The notes: a model not told the origin generated them from the letters alone. A stretch of DNA of 25,765 bases from CAZEHJ01 sp964512485 (GCA_964512485.1 CAZEHJ010000054.1:1-25765), one strand, 5' to 3'; numbered from the stretch's first letter, positions 1 to 9,400 are shown. Numbers and translations: made by a program.

Positions 1-324
1 TAGTGGGATATGGTGGTGCCGATCATTGTCGCATCGGTTCAGGGTTAACGACAATGTAGGAAACAAGATGACCTATATCATCGAGGGTGGAACAGGAAGG
101 CGGAATGGGCGGGTTTATGGCTCATTTACAAGAATGTTGATGTGACCACGGATAGCTCGCAGAAATACGATCCTGAACGTACGAACAGGTTTCTGAACCG
201 GCCTCCATGGGAGGATGACCAGAGAGCCTGACACGCAGGACAAATCGAGCTATTTATTTCCGTTTGAAACGTGAGGCACAAGTAGGCATCCAATGAGTAC
301 GGTTACTAACCAGTCAACATCATT
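1..324. other. gene-poor left edge, possible decayed gene tail
   Basis: No intact gene is visible before the polyketide synthase. Forward frame 1 is open from 49 to a TGA at 229-231 and reads like the end of a protein (it contains AEWAGLWLIYKNVD and YDPERTNRFLNRPPW), but it has no start codon and is preceded in frame by TAA at 46-48. Just before that stop the same frame reads WDMVVPIIVASVQG, and frame 2 is open over part of the interval. This could be a frameshifted 3' remnant of a gene that begins left of the window, or chance. From 232 to 324 I see only stop-rich leader sequence. I could not identify a family or a convincing promoter. Confidence 0.25.
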
Positions 325-1428
325 GTGCCCGTCTACATTCAAAACATCGCTACTGCGGTCCCCGAAGCATTTTATACTCAGGAAGAGGCCGGGCACACGA
401 TGGTTCAGCAATTCGATACCGAGTCTCGGGCAGCTCGTCTGACGCGACGAATTTACAGCAGCTCCGGTATCGACAAACGACACTCGGTCATCAGGGATTT
501 CCATCCCGGAGTTTCTGCTCCTCTGTTCTTCGACTATGAGAGCGCTTCGTTTCTTTCGCCATCAACCAAGCAGAGAAACGACGTGTACGAAAAAGAGGCG
601 CGAGTTCTGTTTTCCCAGGTTGCTGCGACAGTTACGGATGAGTGCGAGGCCATATCAAGAGAGGATATCACACACGTCATCACGGTATCCTGCACCGGCT
701 TTTTTGCACCCGGTCCGGATTTCTACATCGTGAAAGATCTTGGCCTGGATCCCTCTGTCAAACGCTTTCATATCGGTTTTATGGGATGCTATGCGGCTTT
801 CCCGGCCTTGAAAATGGCGAAAGCATTCTGTGAAGCGCAGAGCGACGCCGTCGTTTTGATTGTCTGCCTTGAGTTGTGCACGCTCCATCTGGAACCATCT
901 GAAGAGATTGATGATATTCTGGCGACTTCTGTGTTTGCGGATGGGGCCGCCGCCGCCATTGTTTCTACACATGCTTCCAAGTCGGCGAACGCGCTTCGCC
1001 TCGATTTTTTCAGTTCAACCGTGGCGCCCGAGAGCGAAGGCGATATGGCGTGGACCATCGGAGATCACGGATTCGATATGGTCTTGTCGACGTACGTGCC
1101 GAGGATACTTGAAGCGAATGTCAGCGAAATTGTAGACTCGCTTCTCGCGAGGCATGGCCATGCGAGGAGCGACGTGAACCGATGGGCGATCCACCCCGGC
1201 GGAAGGGCTATACTCGATAAGGTGGAAGACGCTCTCGCGCTTAAAGAGCCCGACCTGAATGCATCGCGAACGGTTTTGAAAAACTATGGTAACATGAGTA
1301 GCGCAACGATATTGTTCGTACTGAACGAAACACGTCATTTGCCAAGATCAGAGGGTGAAGAACGCGTTCTGGCCATGGCATTCGGACCGGGCCTCACGGT
1401 CGAAAGCGCTCTGCTCGCAAGAAGCTGA
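325..1428 (+). CDS. type III polyketide synthase (chalcone/stilbene synthase family)
   Basis: This 367-residue protein has the size and motifs of a homodimeric type III PKS, which condenses an acyl-CoA starter with malonyl-CoA units to give resorcinols, pyrones or phloroglucinols. The catalytic triad is visible: Cys123 in VSCTGFFAPGPD, His290 in IHPGGRAIL and Asn323 in YGNMSSAT. The family motif GFMGCYAAFPAL lies at 151-162. The start is GTG at 325; an in-frame TAA at 307 excludes earlier starts, and no Shine-Dalgarno is evident. Its TGA overlaps the ATG of the methyltransferase by one base (TGATG), so the two are probably translationally coupled. Neighbours suggest an alkylresorcinol-like product that is then methylated and hydroxylated. 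Starter chain length and product cannot be read from sequence alone. The family call is firm; the product is inferred. Confidence 0.93.
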   Translation: MPVYIQNIATAVPEAFYTQEEAGHTMVQQFDTESRAARLTRRIYSSSGIDKRHSVIRDFHPGVSAPLFFDYESASFLSPSTKQRNDVYEKEARVLFSQVAATVTDECEAISREDITHVITVSCTGFFAPGPDFYIVKDLGLDPSVKRFHIGFMGCYAAFPALKMAKAFCEAQSDAVVLIVCLELCTLHLEPSEEIDDILATSVFADGAAAAIVSTHASKSANALRLDFFSSTVAPESEGDMAWTIGDHGFDMVLSTYVPRILEANVSEIVDSLLARHGHARSDVNRWAIHPGGRAILDKVEDALALKEPDLNASRTVLKNYGNMSSATILFVLNETRHLPRSEGEERVLAMAFGPGLTVESALLARS

Positions 1429-2117
1429 TGCCAGTCCTCATTCTTCGAAAACGGCGCGGTGACCTTCTGGAGCTGATGGATGATCCGGATTGTGATCCGG
1501 TGCTTCTCACGAATACGTATCGTCAGTTCTATCATGTGAATCGGTTACTGTCAGGATACTTTCGCATCTACAAGAAGTGGATTCGACCTGAAATCAGACA
1601 TGGAGCGGTGTCCATTCTGGACATCGGTTGTGGCGGGGGAGACCTGGCCGCGCGCCTCTCCCGGTGGAGCCTCGCCGACGGATTGACGGTGCAGATTACG
1701 GCTGCTGATCCGGATCCGAATGCCATCTCCTTCATGCGTCAGCAGCGTTTCGCTTCAAATATCGAAATCTGTCGTGCGAGCACAACCGACCTTCTCAACG
1801 AAGCGCGCACATTCGATATCGTGCTTTCCAATCACGTTCTGCACCATATCGACGAGAATGACATCACGGCATTCATTTCCCAAACATCAACCTTGTCCAA
1901 TCGCCTGGCCCTTCACAATGACATTCGTCGCGACGATCTGGCGTTTGCCGGGTTTTTACCGATCGGGTCTCTATTTAGACGATCATTCATATTGCCTGAT
2001 GGTCTTCGCTCGATTCGAAGGTCGTTCCTGCCGAGCGAGCTTGAGGCTCTGGTCCCATCCGGCTGGCGGGTCCACACCATGCCATTGTTCCGGAATTTGC
2101 TGATCTGGCAACGATGA
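1428..2117 (+). CDS. class I SAM-dependent methyltransferase of the polyketide operon
   Basis: This 229-residue protein has a Rossmann-type methyltransferase core. The SAM-binding motif I is ILDIGCGGG (residues 63-71), an acidic residue follows in AADPDP (about 94), and FDIVLSNHVLHHID (129-142) matches the post-motif segment. A C-terminal stretch with HNDIRRDDLA (163-172) resembles, from memory, methyltransferases encoded beside type III PKS genes in other bacteria. It overlaps the upstream PKS by one base and the downstream flavoprotein by four (ATGA), so it is the middle gene of one operon. Its likely substrate is the phenolic ring or a hydroxyl of the PKS product. Whether it makes a C- or O-methyl bond is not visible. 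It has no membrane segments, unlike the isoprenylcysteine-methyltransferase-like partners in some other type III PKS operons. Confidence 0.88.
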   Translation: MPVLILRKRRGDLLELMDDPDCDPVLLTNTYRQFYHVNRLLSGYFRIYKKWIRPEIRHGAVSILDIGCGGGDLAARLSRWSLADGLTVQITAADPDPNAISFMRQQRFASNIEICRASTTDLLNEARTFDIVLSNHVLHHIDENDITAFISQTSTLSNRLALHNDIRRDDLAFAGFLPIGSLFRRSFILPDGLRSIRRSFLPSELEALVPSGWRVHTMPLFRNLLIWQR

Positions 2118-3283
2118 AAACCGTAACGACTGACGTATTGATTGTGGGAGGTGGGCCGGTCGGCCTGTATCTCGGTTGTTTGTTGAATCGGGACGGACTG
2201 GATTGTAACATCGTGGAAGCTCGACAAAAACGTTCGACCCATTCGCGATCCATTGGCATTCATCCACCGGCGCTCGAATCGCTGTCACACATCTCTCTGG
2301 CTGAATCGGTTCTTTCCAAAGCGGTCGTCATAGAAAGGGGCATCGCCTTTTCGCGAAAAAAGAGGATGGGATCACTCTCCTTCGCCTCGTGCCCGCCTCC
2401 TTTTCCGTTCGTCCTTTCCATTCCCCAGTTTGAAACCGAAGCCTTGCTCGTAGAGCAATTCGTTCATCACTCGCCGGGCAATCTGTGGAGTGGGGCCAGG
2501 GCCATCTCACTCGACGAATCGAAGGAGGGAGTCCTGGTACAGGCCGAGGCTTCGGAAGGATTGCTACAATTTGATGCGCGTTTTGTCGTCGGGTGCGATG
2601 GCCCTGCAAGCTTTGTTCGCAAGGCGATGAATACGTCCGTTGCCGGCGGACCATACGATGACGCCTATGTGATGGGGGATTTCCCGGATACGACCGAATT
2701 CAGCTCCGATGCGACCATTCATCTGAATCCCGAGGGAGTGGTTGAATCGTTTCCTCTCCCAGGTGGAACACGCCGTTGGGTTGCGTGGACGAGCCGCTTT
2801 CACTCGGAGAACGTTTCGAATGTTCTTGTATCCACGGTACGACACCGCGTAGGAGTCGAGCTGAATCAAGACGCATGTTTGATGGCGAGTTCGTTCAGGC
2901 CGGATCATTATCTGGCTGCCAAAATGGGCGAGGGCCGAATCTTATTGGCCGGAGATGCAGCGCACGTAATCAGTCCCATTGGCGGCCAGGGAATGAACCT
3001 GGGCTGGCTCGATGCCCGGTTGGCAGCCGAGATCTTGAAAGAGGCGCTGAAAAAGACACAGAATGAGGCCTCGAATCAACCTGTATCCAAATGTGAGTCA
3101 TTTGATCAATACAGCGTCATCCGCAGAAAATCTGCCGAGACTGCACGTCGGCGGGCTGAATTCAACATGTGGATGGGCAGGCCATCTACGTTTCATTTCG
3201 TGAAAAGAGCAGCCGCGCGTGCCATATTGAGTGCTCCCTTGCGCGGGTTTTTTGCCCGGCAGTTCACGATGCGGGGATTGTAA
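2114..3283 (+). CDS. FAD-dependent aromatic hydroxylase (group A flavoprotein monooxygenase)
   Basis: This 389-residue protein fits the p-hydroxybenzoate-hydroxylase-like family, which uses FAD and NAD(P)H to hydroxylate aromatic rings. It has the N-terminal dinucleotide loop GGGPVG (12-17), a ribose-binding Glu35 at the end of the second strand, the DG motif in GCDGPAS (160-166), and the GD motif LLAGDAAHVISPIGGQGMNLG (277-297) that contacts FAD. The ATG overlaps the methyltransferase stop as ATGA, so it is the last gene of the three-gene operon. It probably oxidises the resorcinol or methylresorcinol made upstream to a hydroquinone or quinone. A geranylgeranyl-reductase-type or other non-hydroxylating flavoprotein is a less likely alternative. 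It converges on the lipoprotein gene with only nine bases between stop codons and no visible terminator hairpin. Confidence 0.88.
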   Translation: MKTVTTDVLIVGGGPVGLYLGCLLNRDGLDCNIVEARQKRSTHSRSIGIHPPALESLSHISLAESVLSKAVVIERGIAFSRKKRMGSLSFASCPPPFPFVLSIPQFETEALLVEQFVHHSPGNLWSGARAISLDESKEGVLVQAEASEGLLQFDARFVVGCDGPASFVRKAMNTSVAGGPYDDAYVMGDFPDTTEFSSDATIHLNPEGVVESFPLPGGTRRWVAWTSRFHSENVSNVLVSTVRHRVGVELNQDACLMASSFRPDHYLAAKMGEGRILLAGDAAHVISPIGGQGMNLGWLDARLAAEILKEALKKTQNEASNQPVSKCESFDQYSVIRRKSAETARRRAEFNMWMGRPSTFHFVKRAAARAILSAPLRGFFARQFTMRGL

Positions 3284-3292
3284 CGGGAGAGG

Positions 3293-6200
3293 CTAGTGAG
3301 GACTCAGCAGAACGAACAACCCCTGATTTGCAGGTACTGCGAGCCCCTCCGGTCCGTTCGGATGATAAGATGTCTGCAGGCCTTGCACCTCTGGAACCGA
3401 CCACGTTGCATTTTCAGAAAGCCCAAGGAGTTCACGGTTCAATGTGAGGTCTACTGATTCATCCCGGTCCGACCACGAAGCGAGGGCGATCATCACGTTG
3501 CCATCAGGCCGCACGAAGGCAGTTCCCTTGATAAGGTCATTGCCTGTTTTGAGCGGGGCGTCCTTCAGCCAGAATCCCAGCATTCGACTGTCTGCGATGC
3601 CAAAGTCGTTCATCATCTTCCAAACAGGACGCGGGTCGACGTCGCCATACATGCGTGTTGTCATTCCATACAGCATGCCGCGATACGGATGCCCACCGCC
3701 CTGCAGCATTTCGCCCATCAGGCCGAAGGGAATACCTGATACCTCTGTCATCCAGTAGTCAGTGGGCTGGTCATAGTCGAAATACTCGCCAAACCAGAGG
3801 CGGGAAATGAAAGGAAAATGCTCCATATAGAGCATCGCACTGTTGATATGACCGTCTGCCGGATTGAACTGATTGGCAGAATGCAGATCGATTACCACTT
3901 CATCACGATCGGCGTGGAGCACGGAGATCATTCGCTTGACCGTTTCGCGACTGAACGCGATGTCGTCGAGATAGAGTCCATCGATTTCCTGATTCGCGGC
4001 GAGCCATGAAAGACCCTCGATATAGTAATTGGTCCAGCGAGAAGTGCCTTTGTTCAAAATGGCGGCGTCATCAACGCTGAAAGCGTGCCAGGCCGAATGA
4101 TAATTTTCCCGAAGGTGCTCCTGTAACCAGGAGTGTCCGCCTCCTTCACCGCCATTGAAAATTTCCTCGCCCAGGCTGCGCATGGCCTGGAGTTCGTAGG
4201 CCTTGTAGGTCAATTCTCGAATTGTGTTGTACAGTTTGACTTTTATGCCTTTTGAGTGTGCCTCATCGATGTACGCTTTAGCCTTCTCCAGATTGTAGAA
4301 CGGGTAATTGATGTACGGGTTGATTTCATTGGCGTGATGGATGTTGACCACCGTTCCACCCCACGCCACGACGGAGTCAACTGGCACATATTTGTGTACG
4401 AATCTCGTTTCGAAATGGGTTTTGGTGTCCAGAGGTCGAAAGGGAGTAATCAGGAAGCGAATATTGAAGTGCAGTTGCTCTCCCGCGGCCATTGGGCGCG
4501 GTCCGGAGTAGTTTTCCAGCGTGATTCCATGTGCCGTTTCCACCATTCGGATACCGCCTTTTCCACCGTTATCCCACGAAACAGGCATGTTCAGCGGCTG
4601 ATTTTGGTAGAAGTTGGTGTTCAGAGGCCGCTCGTAGTTGTCATCACGAAGCACATACTGAAGGCCTTTGTTTACCGCTCCCATCCAGAGGCCTTCTTGA
4701 TGGTTTTTGACGTTCCACTTCCAGTCGATTTGTGCCGGGCGTTTTTGGCCCTTGTGTCCGAGGCCCAATATCCACGTGGCCGCCTCGTCGGCGTAGGTGA
4801 CGGGAAGAGAGATATCGGTTATTTCAATGTCTTTTGTGGCGGTCAGCGTGATGCGAAAGTCGAGCATGCCGTCATACTCGAGGGCGCCGTCTACCTGGAG
4901 CGCGAAGCTCTCTGAGAAGCTTGTTGCGAACCATTCGGCGCGTCCGAGTCCGCGCTGCGTCACGATGAAGTCCTGCGGCGTCCATGATTCCGCGGACCCG
5001 GACGCGCCGCCTGTCTGGACGAACAGCATCATCGGCTCGGCGATAATGGGTGCGCCTTCCTCGGCCACCGAGGTCATTTCTTCGGTGAAAAAGCTGGTGA
5101 TGGCCGCAGGAAGTCCGGTCGGGGTGAGTTCGACATCCCTACCGAGAATCGAAAGCGTGTGGTTATCGATGCCAACCGGGGTGTAGGGATCGATGATGAA
5201 GTCCTGATCGCGACCTACCGTTGAGTTGAGCCAGGCGAGACGGGACTGGGAGGCCGGGTCATCAAACCCGTGATTCCGAATGCTGGCGTCCAGCACAGTG
5301 ATTGTGAAGTCCACCGTCTTTGCTCCCGCGTTGGACGAAGACACGATGGCCTGACCCGGGTAGTCGCCAGAGGGCATGTCTGCGGGAATCTGAATCCCGA
5401 TCCACAGCGGCTGTACATCGCCCTGAGACACATTGATTTCCGTCGTGAACGCCTCGCCCGTGTATTGAATACCTTCGCAGTTAAAGCAGGTAGACGCGCC
5501 AGCGAGACGTGGGTCCAGCCCGTCGAAAGAGACATAGATGTCTTCCAGGTCGGTATTTGCGGCATAAACGCCAAGCTGGAAAGAATGGGATTCGTCTTTA
5601 TACACAGACGTAACAAATCCATTTTGAGAGCCGGATGCCCAGTGGAGAGGGATGTTGTGCCGCATTGCGATCGGATATCGCCCGTATTCGGGCACCACCA
5701 GCCAGTCCCTTTCAGCGACAAACGCATTCGTCTCGGCCTCGGTAGCCGGAATTTCCATGGGAAAGAAGCTGTGGAACGCGTTGACCGATTCGATTCGCAC
5801 GGTGGAAACCCGCGATGGATCGGCCGAAGGTACCCAGCTGGATTCTCCGGGTGGCAGATACGTGATGCGTGGATAGTACCCCCCTGAAGATTCCCACGGT
5901 AAATAATACACGTAGTAGGTCGAAGAGCCCGCCACGGTTTCGAAGGTGATTTCACCACTCTCGGCCGTGACAGATAAAGCCATGGCATGGCTCAGGACCT
6001 CACCCGACGTTGAGTCCACAACGATGACCGCTTTCCCGGCCGGATCCGAATCGAGTCTCCTCCATGGAATGGATACCTGCACGGTGCCCGAAGCCTCAAC
6101 GGGGACGTGAACGACAGCGCGGTGATTTCCCAGCGATATGCCTTTGTCACCTGCTACGAGGTGCGGCTCCCAGTTACCTGCAACCCATTCGACATCATCG

Positions 6201-6298
6201 ATAATGCGAGAGGGAGCGGGTGGAATCCAGGCCGTGTCAACAGGTGATGTGCTGCAGGCAGAAACTACAATCAATAGGACACAGGCGGCGTATTTCAT
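3293..6298 (-). CDS. lipoprotein with GH123/DUF6067-like glycoside hydrolase barrel
   Basis: I choose ATG at 6298, giving 1001 residues. It begins with a lipoprotein signal (MKYAACVLLIVVSAC) whose lipobox VSAC puts the lipid on Cys15. The open frame extends further upstream but only inside the preceding gene. The first half is beta-rich, like the sandwich domains before GH123-type catalytic domains. The second half looks like a TIM barrel: acidic DGLYLDD at 773-779, DLHSANQ near 798, and HFPFISRLWFGEYFDYD near 825-840. Asp778, Asp779 and the Glu of FGEYFDYD are candidate catalytic or sugar-binding acids. It follows the DUF5107-TPR gene by one base and is surely co-transcribed. I infer an envelope-anchored carbohydrate-active enzyme; substrate unknown. 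The family assignment is from remembered motifs and is moderate. Confidence 0.75.
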   Translation of the reverse strand: MKYAACVLLIVVSACSTSPVDTAWIPPAPSRIIDDVEWVAGNWEPHLVAGDKGISLGNHRAVVHVPVEASGTVQVSIPWRRLDSDPAGKAVIVVDSTSGEVLSHAMALSVTAESGEITFETVAGSSTYYVYYLPWESSGGYYPRITYLPPGESSWVPSADPSRVSTVRIESVNAFHSFFPMEIPATEAETNAFVAERDWLVVPEYGRYPIAMRHNIPLHWASGSQNGFVTSVYKDESHSFQLGVYAANTDLEDIYVSFDGLDPRLAGASTCFNCEGIQYTGEAFTTEINVSQGDVQPLWIGIQIPADMPSGDYPGQAIVSSSNAGAKTVDFTITVLDASIRNHGFDDPASQSRLAWLNSTVGRDQDFIIDPYTPVGIDNHTLSILGRDVELTPTGLPAAITSFFTEEMTSVAEEGAPIIAEPMMLFVQTGGASGSAESWTPQDFIVTQRGLGRAEWFATSFSESFALQVDGALEYDGMLDFRITLTATKDIEITDISLPVTYADEAATWILGLGHKGQKRPAQIDWKWNVKNHQEGLWMGAVNKGLQYVLRDDNYERPLNTNFYQNQPLNMPVSWDNGGKGGIRMVETAHGITLENYSGPRPMAAGEQLHFNIRFLITPFRPLDTKTHFETRFVHKYVPVDSVVAWGGTVVNIHHANEINPYINYPFYNLEKAKAYIDEAHSKGIKVKLYNTIRELTYKAYELQAMRSLGEEIFNGGEGGGHSWLQEHLRENYHSAWHAFSVDDAAILNKGTSRWTNYYIEGLSWLAANQEIDGLYLDDIAFSRETVKRMISVLHADRDEVVIDLHSANQFNPADGHINSAMLYMEHFPFISRLWFGEYFDYDQPTDYWMTEVSGIPFGLMGEMLQGGGHPYRGMLYGMTTRMYGDVDPRPVWKMMNDFGIADSRMLGFWLKDAPLKTGNDLIKGTAFVRPDGNVMIALASWSDRDESVDLTLNRELLGLSENATWSVPEVQGLQTSYHPNGPEGLAVPANQGLFVLLSPH

Positions 6299-6299
6299 T

Positions 6300-9194
6300 T
6301 TATTCTTCGCTGAAAGTCGCCGCACGTGTGGCAACCATCGTGGTGAGTGCATCACCTGAGATGTCGGGGAGGGTAGCGTTTTCTCCATTTGCCAGCGCCA
6401 GAATGTAGCGGACCTGTCGTTCGTCCGGCTCGTAGGGGCGGCCCTGTCCCAGGCGTTCCGGCCATTCGAGGGCGCGTTCAGCGTGGATGGCGGCCGCGGT
6501 CTGATCTCCCTCTTCGAGAGCATCCATGGCAGCCATCAGGTGCGCGGCCACAAACAGAGCGTGGCTGTCACGCGCGTTCTCCGAAGGGAGAACGCGCGTG
6601 GTCTCCATGACCTCGACTGCTTCGAGTGATTCACCCAGGAAGATGAGCGCACGGGCGTGAAGGAGTTCAAGATTGAAGTCGCCGATGTAGCGACCGATGG
6701 CCACACCCGATCGATCGAGCGACTTGTGCCACTGCCCGGTCTCCTGGTAGTGTCGAATGAGATAGATCTCGGTGAGTCGTCCAGAATCGGAGGCCTGTAC
6801 GGCACGAATCAAGTCGGGCTGGGAGTCGCGCCCGCTCAGTGATTTTGCCAACAGCGCACGCGCCACATAAAAGGCTGCGTGATCGGGTTCGTAACGGATA
6901 GCATCCCAGAGGGGGAGAGCTTCGGCTGGTTGGTTCAGCGCCCACAGGTTCAAGCCCTTGAGGTAGAGCCATTTCCAGTCCGAATCCTCCTCGATCACCC
7001 AGTCCAACATTGCCAGACTTTCCACGCGATACGGCCGTGTGGTAGCATTGTAGATGTCGGCGGCCGCATCAATGTAATCGGGATTGTCCGAGAGATAGCC
7101 GGCCCACAGAGCAATTATCGCGTCTTCAGATTCTGGTAGGCGCGCTTCCAATATCCTGAGCGCATCGTTCGTCTGTCCCAGGTGGTGATACCGGATCGCG
7201 ATCTCGAGAATCGTCTGATCGGGAAATTCGTTGTTGATGCCGTCTGCAAAATCCTTCCAATCCGAGTCTCCGGAAAGGAATCGTTCCGCCCGCGCGAAGT
7301 GATTCAGGGCGTCGAACGACTCGATTCGGGCAAGAGTCGCTCCGCCAGCCTGTTCAAGCAGGCGCTGCGTAACAGCGGCAACTTCCAGAGCGCTGACGTT
7401 GTGCGCGTCATAATTGAGGCTTCGTTCGGAGAACTCCAGTGCTTCCACCATTCGGCCCGAACGGAGGGCGATGTCGGCGATGCGAGCGTTGGCGCTCGAG
7501 CGGTAGGCCATCGAACGGGCTGCCCAGCTGTACGAATCGCGGGCATCAAACGGACGATCGATTGCTTCATAGAGAGCGCCAGCAACGAAGTTGGCGTCAG
7601 CATCGTGGGCATCCAGTTGGAGGGCCTTCAGCGCATGTGTCAATCCCTCCATGAAATGAGCCTCACGTAGGTCGAGGTTTGCCATTTCGACCAGTGCATC
7701 CCGATTCCAGGGTTCAACATCGAGAACGTCTTGAAATAGAAGCCGTGCGGCCGGATAACGCCGGGCCTTCATCAGTTCGCGCCCCTCGAACACGTTGCGA
7801 TCCACTTCGGGGATGGCAGGCCGGGCATCGTCGTCCAGAATGAAGGGTCGTTCCAGGTCACGGGACGTGTCGTTTGTCGACCATCGCAGATCCAGATTGT
7901 CGAACGAGACGGTAAATGATTCGAGGTGGGAGGTGGGAATCGTCGTTTCCCAGAGCTCGAGCGGCCGGGTTTCGACAGCTTCGTGATGGAGAAGGAGGCC
8001 CTCGCTCCAGACCTTGAGGGAATCTGAAACTGACACGAACGAATTCATGCGGACTCGGAGTTTGTCGCCTTCGTGCGTTACGTGCATCACTCCATTCTCG
8101 GATGCATCCGAAATGCCTCCGGTCCCCAGTACAGGAAACCAGCGCTCGGACCAGGTATCTGTCGTCAGGGGTTGGAAGCCGGCCTTCGTGATAGGATTGG
8201 CATGCGCGCCCGGGCTGTATTGTACGAACTGCCGTCCGGCCTGATACTCGACGTACTGTCCGTCCGTATCGGTGAGCAGGTCCGTCCAGACGCCACCTTG
8301 CCGGGAGAGGGCCCAGAGCCAGAGTTTCTGCCCCGGCATGTCCTCGAATCGGGCCCAGTGGCCGAATCCGTAATCATCTTCTTTGTAGTAGCCTCCGAAG
8401 TAGTCGTTGTATTCCCCGACCACGTGGTACGACTTGTGTCCCTCGAACTGGTTGTTGGCATACTCCGGGAGAAACCGGTCTTGATCGTCGTATGGCCACG
8501 TTTTTCGCTCTCCTGAATGTTTGAGGTATTGATTGCCCGGAATAGCCATCTCGAGGTCATACTGAGCAAAAGCTGCTGCCGTCATCCAGTTGTAGTAGGG
8601 CTGAACGAGCGAGGTCGGGTTATTCCAGTAGACGTTGGTTTCGAAATAGGAGGCGTTGGCGGGGAGGCGAACCTCAACACGCCACCTGAATCTTGACGGC
8701 AGGTCGAGCGCACCCACCCAGCAACTCACAGAACCGTCCGGGTTCTCAATCAGGACGTAGTCGACGGGTGTGGCGGTGGAGGGAGTGTGGCCGATAACCC
8801 CGAAGTTGAATTCAATGCCGCCCGAAGTCCAGGGTCCACGCAGCGAGATATTCCTGAATTTCATGACCTCGTTTCGGTAGATGAACTCTTCGCCAGACGC
8901 TTTTTCAATCGCGCCCCACACTTTGCCGCCCGCATCCGGGAGCACAAATACCTCGATGAACTCATTCTCCAGCTTCACCACTTTCCAGTTCATAGGCTCG
9001 GACCTGTGGCTGTATCCCTCAAACGAGTGGTACGGATACAGCCGCGTGTCTTTTGTCAGGATCGGGACGTCATTGGGGTCACCAAACGTGTACGTTTCGA
9101 GCGAACGAATCTCTTCGGTGATCGAGGCCTGCCGAGACAGGGCGGGAGGGATGGTCAGGAGGCAGGCAAATGCCAGAGCAATACAGGTCTTCAT
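6300..9194 (-). CDS. secreted DUF5107 domain protein with C-terminal TPR repeats
   Basis: I choose ATG at 9194 (964 residues) because it opens with a signal peptide (MKTCIALAFACLLTIPPALS); the 64 residues the frame allows upstream do not look like a protein N terminus. The N-terminal half matches DUF5107: LENEFIEVFVLPDAGGKVWG (75-94), FIYRNEV and GPWTSGGIEFNFGVIGH (120-136). The segment resembles galactose-mutarotase-like supersandwich folds. From about residue 460 to the end there are helical tetratricopeptide-like repeats, for example ARRYPAARLLFQDVLDVEPWN. Mutarotase-like folds bind sugars and TPRs bind proteins, so a role in glycan handling at the periplasmic or outer surface is plausible, but no member's reaction is known to me. 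Its stop is followed after one base by the start of the GH-like lipoprotein. Confidence 0.82.
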   Translation of the reverse strand: MKTCIALAFACLLTIPPALSRQASITEEIRSLETYTFGDPNDVPILTKDTRLYPYHSFEGYSHRSEPMNWKVVKLENEFIEVFVLPDAGGKVWGAIEKASGEEFIYRNEVMKFRNISLRGPWTSGGIEFNFGVIGHTPSTATPVDYVLIENPDGSVSCWVGALDLPSRFRWRVEVRLPANASYFETNVYWNNPTSLVQPYYNWMTAAAFAQYDLEMAIPGNQYLKHSGERKTWPYDDQDRFLPEYANNQFEGHKSYHVVGEYNDYFGGYYKEDDYGFGHWARFEDMPGQKLWLWALSRQGGVWTDLLTDTDGQYVEYQAGRQFVQYSPGAHANPITKAGFQPLTTDTWSERWFPVLGTGGISDASENGVMHVTHEGDKLRVRMNSFVSVSDSLKVWSEGLLLHHEAVETRPLELWETTIPTSHLESFTVSFDNLDLRWSTNDTSRDLERPFILDDDARPAIPEVDRNVFEGRELMKARRYPAARLLFQDVLDVEPWNRDALVEMANLDLREAHFMEGLTHALKALQLDAHDADANFVAGALYEAIDRPFDARDSYSWAARSMAYRSSANARIADIALRSGRMVEALEFSERSLNYDAHNVSALEVAAVTQRLLEQAGGATLARIESFDALNHFARAERFLSGDSDWKDFADGINNEFPDQTILEIAIRYHHLGQTNDALRILEARLPESEDAIIALWAGYLSDNPDYIDAAADIYNATTRPYRVESLAMLDWVIEEDSDWKWLYLKGLNLWALNQPAEALPLWDAIRYEPDHAAFYVARALLAKSLSGRDSQPDLIRAVQASDSGRLTEIYLIRHYQETGQWHKSLDRSGVAIGRYIGDFNLELLHARALIFLGESLEAVEVMETTRVLPSENARDSHALFVAAHLMAAMDALEEGDQTAAAIHAERALEWPERLGQGRPYEPDERQVRYILALANGENATLPDISGDALTTMVATRAATFSEE

Positions 9195-9300
9195 GGAATT
9201 GCTGTCAAACGATCGAAGGAGGGACTGAAGTATATGCGATGTCGCCCAAGATGTCACTGAAAAATCGGCCCGCCCTTTGAGCCAACGCGTCGAAAACCGG

Positions 9301-9329
9301 TTGAAATACAGGACCGTAGTGGCTAGACT
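9301..9329 (+). promoter_or_regulatory. possible promoter of the PEGA gene
   Basis: TTGAAA at 9301-9306 and TAGACT at 9324-9329 are separated by 17 bases, which resembles a housekeeping sigma-70 promoter about 70 bases upstream of the ATG at 9401. Bacteroidota often use a different consensus (TTTG and TAnnTTTG), and I do not see that here, so this is tentative. The 206-base interval also has to hold the divergent promoter of the DUF5107 operon, which I could not place. Confidence 0.25.
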
Positions 9330-9400
9330 GCCGTAACGACAGAATTTCGGATTCAAAGAGCCGTATCTGGTCGCATCCCACACCATCTGGAAGGTCCCTC

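Noticed and set aside
4256..4915. Forward open frame of 219 codons inside the GH-like lipoprotein gene
   Set aside because: It is antisense to a clear coding sequence and shows no domain or signal; likewise the forward frame at 5270-5887 and the reverse alternative frame at 5215-5988.
6299..6523. N-terminal extension of the lipoprotein gene by 75 codons
   Set aside because: It overlaps the DUF5107-TPR coding region in another frame, and the lipoprotein signal starts cleanly at ATG 6298.
9195..9386. N-terminal extension of the DUF5107 protein by 64 codons
   Set aside because: A standard signal peptide starts at ATG 9194, and the upstream residues are basic and unlike an exported protein N terminus.
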